DNA from: CAYSHJ01 sp964589725
GTDB lineage: Bacteria > Planctomycetota > Planctomycetia > Planctomycetales > Planctomycetaceae
NCBI GenBank assembly: GCA_964589725.1
Contig: CAZPUJ010000279.1
Coordinates: 1-8,937 of the forward strand
Direction: 5' to 3'
Length of the DNA stretch: 8,937 bases
Of the stretch, positions 1-5,951 are shown piece after piece. The translations under genes were made by a program, and so were the position numbers. Below the pieces are notes generated by a model. The model was not told where the DNA came from and searched no databases. It saw nothing but the letters and a program-made list of their open reading frames with translations. Each line of letters opens with the position of its first letter. Position 1 is the first letter of the stretch.

Positions 1-176
1 AGAAACAGATCCACGTTGAGCTTTCCCATGTGCAGCACCGCTCCGAGCGTCTTCTGCTCCACTTCGTGCAGCGACATTCCCAACCGCGCCGCTTCCCGCG
101 TGAACTCTTCCAGACGTCGCACGCATTCGAGCAACGTTTCCGCCTTGCCAACTTCCCACGATTCAGAAATCATCAT
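1..176 (-). CDS. Probable ISKra4-type transposase, N-terminal part (runs off the window)
   Basis: Reading the minus strand from the ATG at 176-174 gives 58 open codons to the window edge without a stop. The protein starts MMISESWEVGKAETLLECV and continues through RRLEEFTREAARLGMSLHE to a segment ending GKLNVDLFL. This all-helical leader with its EEFTREAARLGMSLHEVEQ motif resembles, from memory, the N-terminus of planctomycete ISKra4-type transposases; that identification is inference. The catalytic domain would lie outside the window. A purine-rich AAGGAAG lies about 6-7 bases upstream of the start on the minus strand and supports it. A second ATG follows immediately and is equally possible. 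The gene points away from the YwqK fragment to its right, so one end of an insertion sequence probably lies between 177 and about 315, although I could not identify a terminal inverted repeat. It could instead be an unrelated hypothetical protein. Confidence 0.5.
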   Translation of the reverse strand, partial: MMISESWEVGKAETLLECVRRLEEFTREAARLGMSLHEVEQKTLGAVLHMGKLNVDLF

Positions 177-309
177 GTCACGGCTTCCTTGCCCGAGAGG
201 AATCGATTGTCTGTCAACGACGATTTCCCTCATGGTACGGAAGCCATTTTTTGTTGTCACCAAATCTCGCCAATCACCCAGCCCAAAAAACACGCTTGCG
301 GGTGACCGG

Positions 310-495
310 TTACGCTCGTCTAAAGGACAGATGCTCGACGGAGTCATGACAGGCTATTGGGAATGGTTTCGCAAAGATGGAACCAAGATGCGCTCCGGCT
401 CTTTCGAGAACGGCGAGCAAGTTGGCGAATGGACGACCTACGACAAAAAGGGTCAAGTTTACAAAGTCACGAAGAAGAAGAGGAAAGCTCGATAG
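310..495 (+). pseudogene. YwqK/MORN-repeat-like protein, 3' fragment
   Basis: The frame ending at the TAG 493-495 encodes GQMLDGVMTGYWEWFRKDGT followed by a second unit around GSFENGEQVGEWTTYDKKG and a basic tail KVTKKKRKAR. The repeated G-x-W-x-x-(F/Y)-x-K-x-G pattern is that of MORN-like repeats in YwqK-family proteins, often annotated as antitoxins without direct proof in this lineage. Family members normally have more repeats and a proper N-terminus. Here the same frame continues upstream to 16 but shows no repeat signature there, because that stretch is antisense to the transposase start. The gene therefore looks beheaded, most simply by the adjacent insertion sequence. An ATG at 331 preceded by AAAGGA could still express a 54-residue product, but the spacing of three bases is poor. 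The exact left boundary (about 303-325) is uncertain. Confidence 0.5.
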
Positions 496-515
496 TTTTC
501 CGTGCATGCGGCAAA

Positions 516-572
516 GCAGGTTGGGACTCTGTGCCGACCATGCGATTAGGTCGGGATGGAATCCCAACCTAC
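516..572. repeat. Palindromic intergenic repeat (GGTTGGGA...CCGACC family)
   Basis: The arm at 516-540 (core GGTTGGGACT and CCGACCA) pairs with the arm at 548-572 (core GGTCGGGA and TCCCAACCT). Roughly 20 of 24 positions are complementary around a short loop. There is no T-tract, so it is not a canonical intrinsic terminator. It fills the gap between the YwqK fragment and lhgO and looks like a dispersed REP-like or MITE-like unit. Confidence 0.6.
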
Positions 573-642
573 GACCGATTCACTGCCTCGACGATGTGAC
601 CGCTCTTGGAGGAAACCGCCTCGCCACCTAACTTCCGCATCC

Positions 643-647
643 GGAGG
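643..647 (+). promoter_or_regulatory. Shine-Dalgarno site of lhgO
   Basis: GGAGG lies 10 bases before the ATG at 658. It decides the start: the reading frame is open back to 556, but the upstream codons show no flavoprotein similarity and lack a comparable ribosome site. Confidence 0.7.
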
Positions 648-657
648 TGGCAGATTC

Positions 658-1857
658 ATGAATCAGACAAACGTGGCAATCATCGGCGGCGGCATCGTGG
701 GGTTGGCAACCGCGTATCGGCTGCTCGAACGGCTTCCGAGCACGAAGGTGACGATCCTCGAAAAGGAGGCGTCGCTGGCGTTTCACCAGACGGGACGGAA
801 CTCCGGCGTGCTGCACAGCGGCATTTACTACAAGCCCGGCTCGCTGCGCGCGACGAACTGCCGCGAGGGCAAAAAAGCGATGGAGGAATTCTGCCAGCGC
901 GAAGGAGTCGCCTACGACATCTGCGGCAAAGTCATTGTCGCCGTCACCGAAGATGAACTCCCCAAGATGCAGGACATCTTCTCGCGCGGCCAAGCCAACG
1001 GCGTGCATTGCGAGCTGATCGGGCCGGAGCGACTGCATCAACTCGAACCGCACGCGGCGGGCATCGCGGCGATTCATGTCCCGGAGGCAGGGATCGTCGA
1101 TTATCCCGGCGTGTGCCAGAAGTTGGCCGACCGCATTCGCGAGAAGGGAGGGACGATCACATTCAACGCCTGCGTCACTGGGATGACAACGGCACAAGGA
1201 TCGATGCTCGTGCAGACGACGGCCGGCGACGTTGAGGCTCGCTGCGTCGTGACGTGCGCGGGGTTACAGGCGGATCGCGTTGCGAAGCTCAGCGGCACGC
1301 CGGTTGATTCGAAGATCGTGCCGTTCCGCGGCGAGTACTTTGAACTCAAGCCGGAGTGGCAGCATCTCTGCCGCAACCTGATTTACCCGGTTCCCGATCC
1401 GAAATTTCCGTTTCTGGGCGTTCACTTCACGCGGCTGATTCACGGCGGCGTCGAATGCGGACCGAATGCCGTGTTGGCGTTTGCTCGCGAGGGCTACACA
1501 AAGCTTGACATCAATCTGGTGGACCTGATGGAGTCGCTGACGTACCCCGGCTTCCTGCGCATGGCGGCCAAACACTGGCGCACCGGCTGCGGCGAAATGT
1601 GGCGCTCGTTCAGCAAAGCCGCGTTCGTCCGCGCGCTGCAACGCTTGATGCCCGACATCCGCTCCGAGCACATCGAGCCCGCTCCCGCCGGCGTGCGCGC
1701 TCAAGCTCTCGGCCGTGATGGCAAGCTGGTCGATGATTTCGTGATCGTCGAGAATGATCTCGTCGTGAACGTGCTCAACGCCCCGTCGCCCGCCGCGACA
1801 GCGGCATTGAACATCGGCCGATTGATCGTCGACAAGCTGGCCAGCCGGTTGCAGTGA
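658..1857 (+). CDS. lhgO: L-2-hydroxyglutarate oxidase (FAD-dependent, DAO family)
   Basis: This FAD enzyme oxidises L-2-hydroxyglutarate to 2-oxoglutarate, passing electrons to oxygen or the quinone pool; it repairs or recycles L-2-HG made by side reactions or lysine catabolism. The 399-residue length fits the LhgO/L2HGDH family. The N-terminus VAIIGGGIVGLATAYRLLER is the dinucleotide-binding beta-alpha-beta with G10-x-G12-x-x-G15. E35 (ILEKE) ends beta-2 and would bind the FAD ribose. The diagnostic family block HQTGRNSGVLHSGIYYKPG (residues 43-61) follows, then a substrate domain with PFRGEYFEL and GVHFTRLIHGGVECGPNA. The C-terminal FAD-closing segment contains GVRAQALG, FVI and NVLNAPSPAATAALNIG. 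No membrane segment or signal peptide is seen, so it is probably cytosolic or peripherally membrane-bound. It appears monocistronic, between hairpin repeats. A less specific glycine/D-amino-acid oxidase relative is the alternative, but the 43-61 block makes that unlikely. Confidence 0.93.
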   Translation: MNQTNVAIIGGGIVGLATAYRLLERLPSTKVTILEKEASLAFHQTGRNSGVLHSGIYYKPGSLRATNCREGKKAMEEFCQREGVAYDICGKVIVAVTEDELPKMQDIFSRGQANGVHCELIGPERLHQLEPHAAGIAAIHVPEAGIVDYPGVCQKLADRIREKGGTITFNACVTGMTTAQGSMLVQTTAGDVEARCVVTCAGLQADRVAKLSGTPVDSKIVPFRGEYFELKPEWQHLCRNLIYPVPDPKFPFLGVHFTRLIHGGVECGPNAVLAFAREGYTKLDINLVDLMESLTYPGFLRMAAKHWRTGCGEMWRSFSKAAFVRALQRLMPDIRSEHIEPAPAGVRAQALGRDGKLVDDFVIVENDLVVNVLNAPSPAATAALNIGRLIVDKLASRLQ

Positions 1858-1908
1858 CTGCGACTCGGTGGACGCCTATTGCTAACGCGGCGAAGCCGCA
1901 AACTTGCT

Positions 1909-2014
1909 CCCTCTCCCCCGCATCGGGGGAGAGGGCTGGGGTGAGGGGGTTCCTGGGCCGGTGGAGCGCTCCGCCCCCTCTCCCTAACCCTCTCCCCCGC
2001 GGCGGGGGAGAGGG
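1909..2014. repeat. GC-rich palindromic repeat pair (CCCTCTCCCCC family)
   Basis: Two 41-base arms, 1909-1949 and 1974-2014, are inverted copies of each other with about 36 of 41 matches around a 24-base centre. Each arm also contains its own hairpin, CTCTCCCCCG...CGGGGGAGAG. A related element occurs at 6992-7156, so this is a dispersed family. The strong hairpins may stop or stabilise lhgO mRNA, but no U-tract follows. Confidence 0.75.
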
Positions 2015-2061
2015 AACCAATTGCACGCACGGTGTGCATCATTGACCACCGAAGACTGTAA

Positions 2062-2085
2062 CCCTCTCGCCGAAGAGGCGAGGGG
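2062..2085. repeat. Small GC-rich hairpin related to the CCCTCTC family
   Basis: CCTCTCGCC and GGCGAGGGG flank a GAAGA loop. It looks like a short or degenerate member of the neighbouring repeat family, about 100 bases before hslV. Confidence 0.5.
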
Positions 2086-2188
2086 ACCGGACAAAACGAG
2101 ACGCGGACGCTTGCACGAGTTGCTCGCATCTTGCCAATCGACGCCCTAAAACTCGGCCCTCGATTGACTCAGGCGAGAAAGACTCATC

Positions 2189-2749
2189 ATGTCCAAACAT
2201 AACAATTGGCATTCCACCACGATTCTCTGCGTGCGACACAACGGCCAGTGCGCAATCGGTGGGGATGGCCAGGTGACTCACGGGACAACGATCCTCAAGG
2301 CGGATACTCGCAAGATTCGCTGGCTGCTCGAAAAGAAAGTGCTTGTCGGATTTGCCGGCTCGACGGCCGATGCGTTCGCGCTGATGGAACGCTTTGAAGC
2401 GAAGCTCAAGGATTATCCGAACAATGTCCCGCGCGCGGCGACCGAACTGGCAAGAGACTGGCGCACCGATCGGATGCTGCGGCGGCTGGAAGCGATGCTG
2501 ATCGTCGCCAATGAGGAGCACGGACTGCTGATCACCGGCATGGGCGACGTCATTCAGCCGACTGACGGCGTGTTGGGTATCGGCTCTGGCAGTCCATATG
2601 CGATCGCAGCGGCACGGGCGCTGGTGCGAAAGGTGGGCGACAAGCTGTCGGCCGGCGACATCGTGCGCGAGTCGTTGAAAATCGCCGCGGAACTCGACAT
2701 CTACACGAATGACAACTTGATGGTGGAGGAATTCCCGTGCAAGCTTTGA
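2189..2749 (+). CDS. hslV: HslV, proteolytic subunit of the HslVU (ClpQY) protease
   Basis: This is a proteasome-beta-like threonine peptidase that forms a double hexameric ring in the cytosol and degrades proteins fed to it by HslU. The 186-residue sequence aligns by eye with E. coli HslV throughout. TTILCVRHNGQ is the start of the mature chain, GGDGQVTHG contains the active-site Asp (D26, mature D17), and the family Lys is K42 (mature K33). GFAGSTADAF, ARDWRTDRMLRRLEA, ITGMGDVIQP and IGSGSPYA are all characteristic blocks. The catalytic Thr would be T10, which implies removal of a nine-residue leader MSKHNNWHS. The leader is longer than the single Met of E. coli, and the protein also begins Met-Ser, as in Bacillus CodW. 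The start is the only sensible ATG, preceded by a weak purine stretch GAGAAAGA. The stop overlaps the hslU start by 13 bases, indicating coupled translation. Confidence 0.96.
   Translation: MSKHNNWHSTTILCVRHNGQCAIGGDGQVTHGTTILKADTRKIRWLLEKKVLVGFAGSTADAFALMERFEAKLKDYPNNVPRAATELARDWRTDRMLRRLEAMLIVANEEHGLLITGMGDVIQPTDGVLGIGSGSPYAIAAARALVRKVGDKLSAGDIVRESLKIAAELDIYTNDNLMVEEFPCKL
2725..2730 (+). promoter_or_regulatory. Shine-Dalgarno site of hslU inside hslV
   Basis: GGAGGA lies six bases before the GTG at 2737, within the last codons of hslV. It fixes the GTG as the hslU start and supports translational coupling. Confidence 0.75.
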
Positions 2750-4116
2750 CACCGCGCGAGACTGTCGCGGAGCTGGATAAGCACATCATCGGCCAAGACG
2801 CCGCCAAACGAGCTGTCGCGATCGCGCTGCGAAACCGTTGGCGCTGGCAGCAACTTCCCGAGGAGATCCGTCGCGACATCACTCCCAAAAACATCATCAT
2901 GATCGGCCCCACCGGTGTCGGCAAAACGGAGATCACGCGCCGGCTGGCCAAGCTGACCAGCGCTCCGTTCATCAAAGTCGAGGCGACGAAGTACACCGAG
3001 GTTGGTTACTACGGCCGCGATGTCGAAAGCATGGTTCGCGATTTGGTGGAAGCCGCGATCTCGCTCGTTCGCGAACGGAAACGGAAGACCGTTCAAGCGG
3101 ATGCCGAGAAGCGCGCCGAGGAACGTCTGCTCGATTTGCTCCTGCCGTCGGCCTCACATCGCTCGCGACCGGGGTTCGATGACGAAGACGATGAACCAGC
3201 GGATTTGAGGGAAGACTCCGAATCGTCCGCTCGGACGAATCGGACTCGCGAGCGATTCCGTGACATGCTGAAGGCCGGCAAGCTCGAAGACCGCGAAATC
3301 GAACTCAAAACCGAACACCGCATGCTGCCGGTGCAAGTCATGTCGAACATCGGCGGCATCGAGCAGATGGAAATGGAGCTGCAAAACCTGTTCGAGAAGA
3401 TCGGCCCAAAGCAAACGTCGCGGCGATCGGTCCCGGTGAAGAAAGCTCGCGGCATCTTGCTGGAGCAAGAGATCGAAACCGCGATGGACAAGGATGCGAT
3501 CAACGAAGAGGCCGTGCGGTTGGCTGAGACTCACGGCGTGATCTTCATCGACGAGATCGACAAAGTCTGCGGTCCCGAGGATTCGCACGGCCCGGACGTC
3601 AGCCGGCAAGGGGTGCAGCGCGACCTGCTACCGATCGTCGAGGGGACAACCGTGCAGACCAAATACGGCTACGTGAAGACCGACCAAGTCCTGTTTATCG
3701 CCGCCGGAGCCTTTCATCGGTCGAAGCCGTCCGACTTGATGCCCGAACTGCAAGGCCGCTTCCCGATCCGCGTCGAACTGCAACCACTGACTCGTGATGA
3801 CTTCATCCGCATCCTGACCGAACCAAAGAGCTCGCTGACGCGACAGTACCAAGAGCTGCTCGCCGCCGATGGCGTCAAACTGAAGTTCAGCAAGGACGGC
3901 ATCGAGTCTCTCGCCGACACCGCCTTCCAGGTGAATCAGTCGACACAAAACATCGGTGCCCGCCGACTGTACACGGTCCTCGAACGCCTGCTCGAAGACA
4001 TCAGCTTTGAGGCCCCGGACGCGCGCAGGAAGTCGATCACGATCGACGCCGACTACGTCCGCAAGAAGCTGCAAGACATCACAAACAATGAGGACTTGAG
4101 TAAATTTATTCTGTAA
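2737..4116 (+). CDS. hslU: HslU, AAA+ unfoldase of the HslVU (ClpQY) protease
   Basis: This hexameric AAA+ ATPase caps HslV, unfolds substrates and threads them into the chamber. The start is GTG. The N-terminus TPRETVAELDKHIIGQDAAK matches the family. Walker A is GPTGVGKT (57-64), Walker B IFIDEID (269-275), the arginine-finger loop ELQGR (R341), and sensor 2 IGARR (R409/R410). The C-terminus DLSKFIL is the tail that docks between HslV subunits and activates them. The intermediate I-domain, roughly 110-245, contains an acidic stretch DDEDDEPADLREDSE (148-162) and makes the protein 459 residues long against 443 in E. coli. The substrate-gripping pore loop reads G90-Y-Y-G93, where E. coli has GYVG. 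The gene overlaps hslV by 13 bases in a classic hslVU operon. No heat-shock element was recognised upstream. Confidence 0.97.
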   Translation: MQALTPRETVAELDKHIIGQDAAKRAVAIALRNRWRWQQLPEEIRRDITPKNIIMIGPTGVGKTEITRRLAKLTSAPFIKVEATKYTEVGYYGRDVESMVRDLVEAAISLVRERKRKTVQADAEKRAEERLLDLLLPSASHRSRPGFDDEDDEPADLREDSESSARTNRTRERFRDMLKAGKLEDREIELKTEHRMLPVQVMSNIGGIEQMEMELQNLFEKIGPKQTSRRSVPVKKARGILLEQEIETAMDKDAINEEAVRLAETHGVIFIDEIDKVCGPEDSHGPDVSRQGVQRDLLPIVEGTTVQTKYGYVKTDQVLFIAAGAFHRSKPSDLMPELQGRFPIRVELQPLTRDDFIRILTEPKSSLTRQYQELLAADGVKLKFSKDGIESLADTAFQVNQSTQNIGARRLYTVLERLLEDISFEAPDARRKSITIDADYVRKKLQDITNNEDLSKFIL

Positions 4117-4135
4117 GGCGAAGGGCAGGAGATAG

Positions 4136-4200
4136 CTTACCCGTAGCCGAAGTCGTGGGACTTCGGTCTGAAGTCTCACGACTTCAGCTACATGGGTAAG
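4136..4200. repeat. Double-hairpin palindromic repeat (GAAGTCGTGRGACTTC family)
   Basis: Outer arms CTTACCC (4136-4142) and GGGTAAG (4194-4200) enclose two hairpins, CCGAAGTC...GACTTCGG (4147-4166) and CTGAAGTC...GACTTCAG (4169-4188). The hairpins are also inverted copies of each other, so the whole 65 bases can fold as one long stem or as two hairpins. It lies exactly between the convergent ends of hslU and the minus-strand membrane-protein gene, where it could act as a bidirectional terminator or mRNA 3' stabiliser. It has no U-tract. Confidence 0.75.
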
Positions 4201-4231
4201 GAAAGTCTTGCCGATCGCCTAATGTCGTGGC

Positions 4232-5389
4232 TTACGTCTGCGATTTTCGCGCCGCCTGCCGAGTTCGCTTCGACGGCCCTTTCACGGCGGACTCGGCATC
4301 ATCGATCCGCACCTTATCGATGCGCACATTATCGATCCCCGAATCATCGATGCGCACATTATCGATCCGCAGATCGCGAGCATCCCCATCGTCGGTTTCA
4401 AGTCGAACTCGCCGCTTGCCGCGCCGAGTTTCGTCGCGTGAGCCGTCTTCAAGTTTAGTCGCGCTCGCGGCAGGCTTCCGCTGGAGCCAACTCACGACCT
4501 TCGAGAACACGGCTCCAACGGTTCGTTGGCTCACGAGGGCACACCAAGAGGGACTCAGCGGCGGAGGATCGGCCGTAACGTGAACGACGTGCCGGATATG
4601 CCAGAGCACTGTCATCAGGTTGGACCACTGCAATGCCGCGAGCGCCAGTCGCTCGAAGAAGTCGAGTCGCAACGAACTGCCGTATCGAACGGCCCACAGT
4701 TGGGCACCGATAAGCATCAATCCGCACAACCCAGCAAGCGAATGCAGCAGGCGACTGCCGACACAGTTGCGCAAATCGCTGGCGAGCGTCGCCCACAACG
4801 CGCATCCGACGACGAGACTCGGCAGCAGCCACGCGGCCGTGACTCCGACAGACGCGGAGGACACATCACCGCCGACCGACCAAGCCAACACCATCGCGGA
4901 TAAGTGATGAGCGTCCGTCAAACAAAACACTGCCGCCGCGAAGAAGCCTGCCGCGGACCAGCCCCAAACGTGAAAGCGGCCGCCGTAATCCAATCGGCTG
5001 CGTGATCTCGTCCACCACATCAAGCAACTGACTTGCCCGGCCAGCCACCACGCCGCGGCTCCGGTGCCTCGCAACAAACCCTCCGCAAACGGAACAAACA
5101 TGTCTCCCAAGTGCGATCCGGAGGTAGCGGCCTCTTCCGCGAAAAGCCACGCCAGAAGCATGCCTGTCAATCCAAACAGACCAATCGCTCCAACGCACCA
5201 ATACTTCCACGCCCGGCTCGGCACGAGCTGCGGCAACGAGAGGACCAGTCGAGACAGCTCCGTCCCCTGCACTTCCGAGTCGCCTTCGTTATCACGCGGA
5301 CTGACGGCAACAAAGCCTTCCTGCTCGGTTTCAAGCACCAACCGACGACGACGTCGATCGTCCAAGACTCGCGAGCCAGAGAAGCCCAT
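4232..5389 (-). CDS. Polytopic membrane protein of unknown function with C-terminal pentapeptide tandem repeat
   Basis: I do not recognise this 385-residue protein. After a basic, charged N-terminus (DDRRRRRLVLETEQEG, 10-25) there are about six hydrophobic segments, near 63-83, 107-126, 141-160, 182-204, 214-234 and 248-268. They are rich in Trp, Ala and Leu and contain few charges. The tail (271-385) is hydrophilic and probably cytosolic. It has a basic cluster RRGKRRVRL (322-330) and then five tandem pentapeptides, LRIDN, VRIDD, SGIDN, VRIDK and VRIDD (340-364), before a basic end. The start at 5389 is preferred because GAGGTG lies five bases upstream. The alternative ATG at 5446 lacks a ribosome site and adds a Cys-rich stretch unlike the rest. 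The gene is monocistronic and converges on hslU. The membrane topology is inference from hydrophobicity; no catalytic motif is visible. Confidence 0.75.
   Translation of the reverse strand: MGFSGSRVLDDRRRRRLVLETEQEGFVAVSPRDNEGDSEVQGTELSRLVLSLPQLVPSRAWKYWCVGAIGLFGLTGMLLAWLFAEEAATSGSHLGDMFVPFAEGLLRGTGAAAWWLAGQVSCLMWWTRSRSRLDYGGRFHVWGWSAAGFFAAAVFCLTDAHHLSAMVLAWSVGGDVSSASVGVTAAWLLPSLVVGCALWATLASDLRNCVGSRLLHSLAGLCGLMLIGAQLWAVRYGSSLRLDFFERLALAALQWSNLMTVLWHIRHVVHVTADPPPLSPSWCALVSQRTVGAVFSKVVSWLQRKPAASATKLEDGSRDETRRGKRRVRLETDDGDARDLRIDNVRIDDSGIDNVRIDKVRIDDAESAVKGPSKRTRQAARKSQT
4298..4372 (-). repeat. Five in-frame 15-bp tandem repeats anchored on ATCGAT
   Basis: ATCGAT occurs at 4301, 4316, 4331, 4346 and 4361, exactly every 15 bases. 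The intervening nine bases are similar (CCGCACCTT, GCGCACATT, CCCCGAATC, GCGCACATT, CCGCAGATC). On the minus strand each unit encodes one x-x-Ile-Asp-x pentapeptide in the tail of the membrane protein. A unit length divisible by three keeps the frame when copies are gained or lost. Confidence 0.9.
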
Positions 5390-5472
5390 CAGACACCTCG
5401 AACAAGATTGACAAAAGCCGAATGACGAGCGTCGAAGGAAAGACATACACCGAAAGGCAACGAACTGTTCGC

Positions 5473-5493
5473 GCGGACGCTGACTGCGTCCGC
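5473..5493. repeat. Perfect hairpin upstream of the membrane-protein gene
   Basis: GCGGACGC and GCGTCCGC form an 8-bp perfect stem around TGACT. It lies 84 bases upstream of the chosen start of the minus-strand gene, in its leader or promoter region. It may be an operator or leader structure; a role is speculative. Confidence 0.4.
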
Positions 5494-5732
5494 CAAGAGG
5501 CGGTATCCCTTAAGATCGGACGTGGGCCGTCGCCGTCCACGATGAATCTCATGCAGACCCGATTCCCTTTCGCCATCGGCATTGGCTGCAAAACAATCGT
5601 CGGCGTCGTATTGGGATCGCGACGAGCCAAAATGCCAGACCGAATCCGCCATCAGACTGCCAAAATATGATTTCTGGATGCCGAGTGATGACTGCCATTT
5701 TGAGACTTTTAACTGGGCACTCGTGTCGCAAA

Positions 5733-5761
5733 TTGACACATCTCCTAATTTTTAATAGTTG
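5733..5761 (+). promoter_or_regulatory. Possible promoter of the hsp20 pair
   Basis: A perfect TTGACA (5733-5738) is followed after 17 bases by TAGTTG (5756-5761), a weak -10, inside the most AT-rich part of the window. If used, the transcript would have a leader of about 180 bases before the first Hsp20 gene. Planctomycete promoter consensus is poorly known, so this is tentative. Confidence 0.3.
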
Positions 5762-5815
5762 TTACGTTCAGAAACTAAATCGACAACTACTCCGAGAATG
5801 TTCATCGGCACGGTC

Positions 5816-5847
5816 GTTGCTGTTCGTAGCTGTTGCTGTTCGTAGCT
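5816..5847 (+). repeat. Perfect 16-bp tandem duplication in the hsp20 leader
   Basis: GTTGCTGTTCGTAGCT occurs twice head to tail (5816-5831 and 5832-5847) with no mismatch. The CGTTGCT at its left edge (5815-5821) is complementary to AGCAACG at 5865-5871, so the leader RNA could form a local stem. Confidence 0.85.
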
Positions 5848-5937
5848 AAAGTCAAACGCGGTGAAGCAACGCTGGGGCTAACGCTCATCCGCAATTTTCG
5901 AAATCGGCCCCGACTGGGTCTGACACGACAGTGTCTG

Positions 5938-5944
5938 AAAGGAG
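5938..5944 (+). promoter_or_regulatory. Shine-Dalgarno site of the first hsp20 gene
   Basis: AAAGGAG lies seven bases before the ATG at 5952. It rules out the in-frame GTG at 5931, whose extra residues would include the ribosome site itself. A small hairpin, GACAC-GACA-GTGTC, lies just upstream (5921-5934). Confidence 0.75.
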
Positions 5945-5951
5945 CTGTGCC

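Larger units (their letters stand above)
1858..2188. other. Intergenic gap between lhgO and hslV
   Basis: This 331-base gap is largely a GC-rich palindrome (1909-2014) and a smaller hairpin (2062-2085). No convincing gene lies in it; open frames on both strands are repeat translations rich in Pro, Arg and Ser. The last 100 bases should contain the hslV promoter, but I see no convincing -35/-10 pair. Confidence 0.7.
5390..5951. other. Non-coding stretch between the membrane-protein gene and hsp20
   Basis: No frame on either strand shows a recognisable protein, and the open stretches lack ribosome sites. The left part, antisense-upstream of the membrane gene, holds the perfect hairpin GCGGACGC-TGACT-GCGTCCGC (5473-5493). 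The middle (5690-5765) is AT-rich with a possible promoter at 5733. The right part holds a 16-bp tandem duplication (5816-5847). The two flanking genes diverge here, so both promoters should lie in this stretch. Confidence 0.6.

Noticed and set aside
556..657. Upstream in-frame extension of lhgO starting at ATG 556
   Set aside because: The extra residues lie over the hairpin repeat, lack similarity to the flavoprotein and have no ribosome site. ATG 658 has GGAGG in front and begins just before the FAD motif.
2039..2752. Long minus-strand open frame opposite hslV
   Set aside because: It is a shadow of hslV, with no recognisable motif. Similar long antisense frames opposite lhgO, hslU and the creatininase gene are also effects of GC-rich codon use.
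4298..4372. Short regular repeats as a CRISPR array
   Set aside because: The 15-bp units are contiguous, without unique spacers, and are in frame inside a coding gene.
5389..5739. Minus-strand open frame in the gap before the hsp20 pair
   Set aside because: No ribosome site, no protein signature and mixed low-complexity composition. It overlaps the start region of the membrane-protein gene in another frame.
5714..5740. Possible CIRCE (HrcA) or sigma-54 site before the hsp20 pair
   Set aside because: Only one half (GGCACTCG) resembles CIRCE and the inverted partner is missing. For sigma-54, the GG-GC spacing is 11 rather than 10 bases and the TTGC element is incomplete.
5931..5951. GTG start for the first Hsp20 gene
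   Set aside because: The codons would contain the strong ribosome site AAAGGAG that serves ATG 5952.
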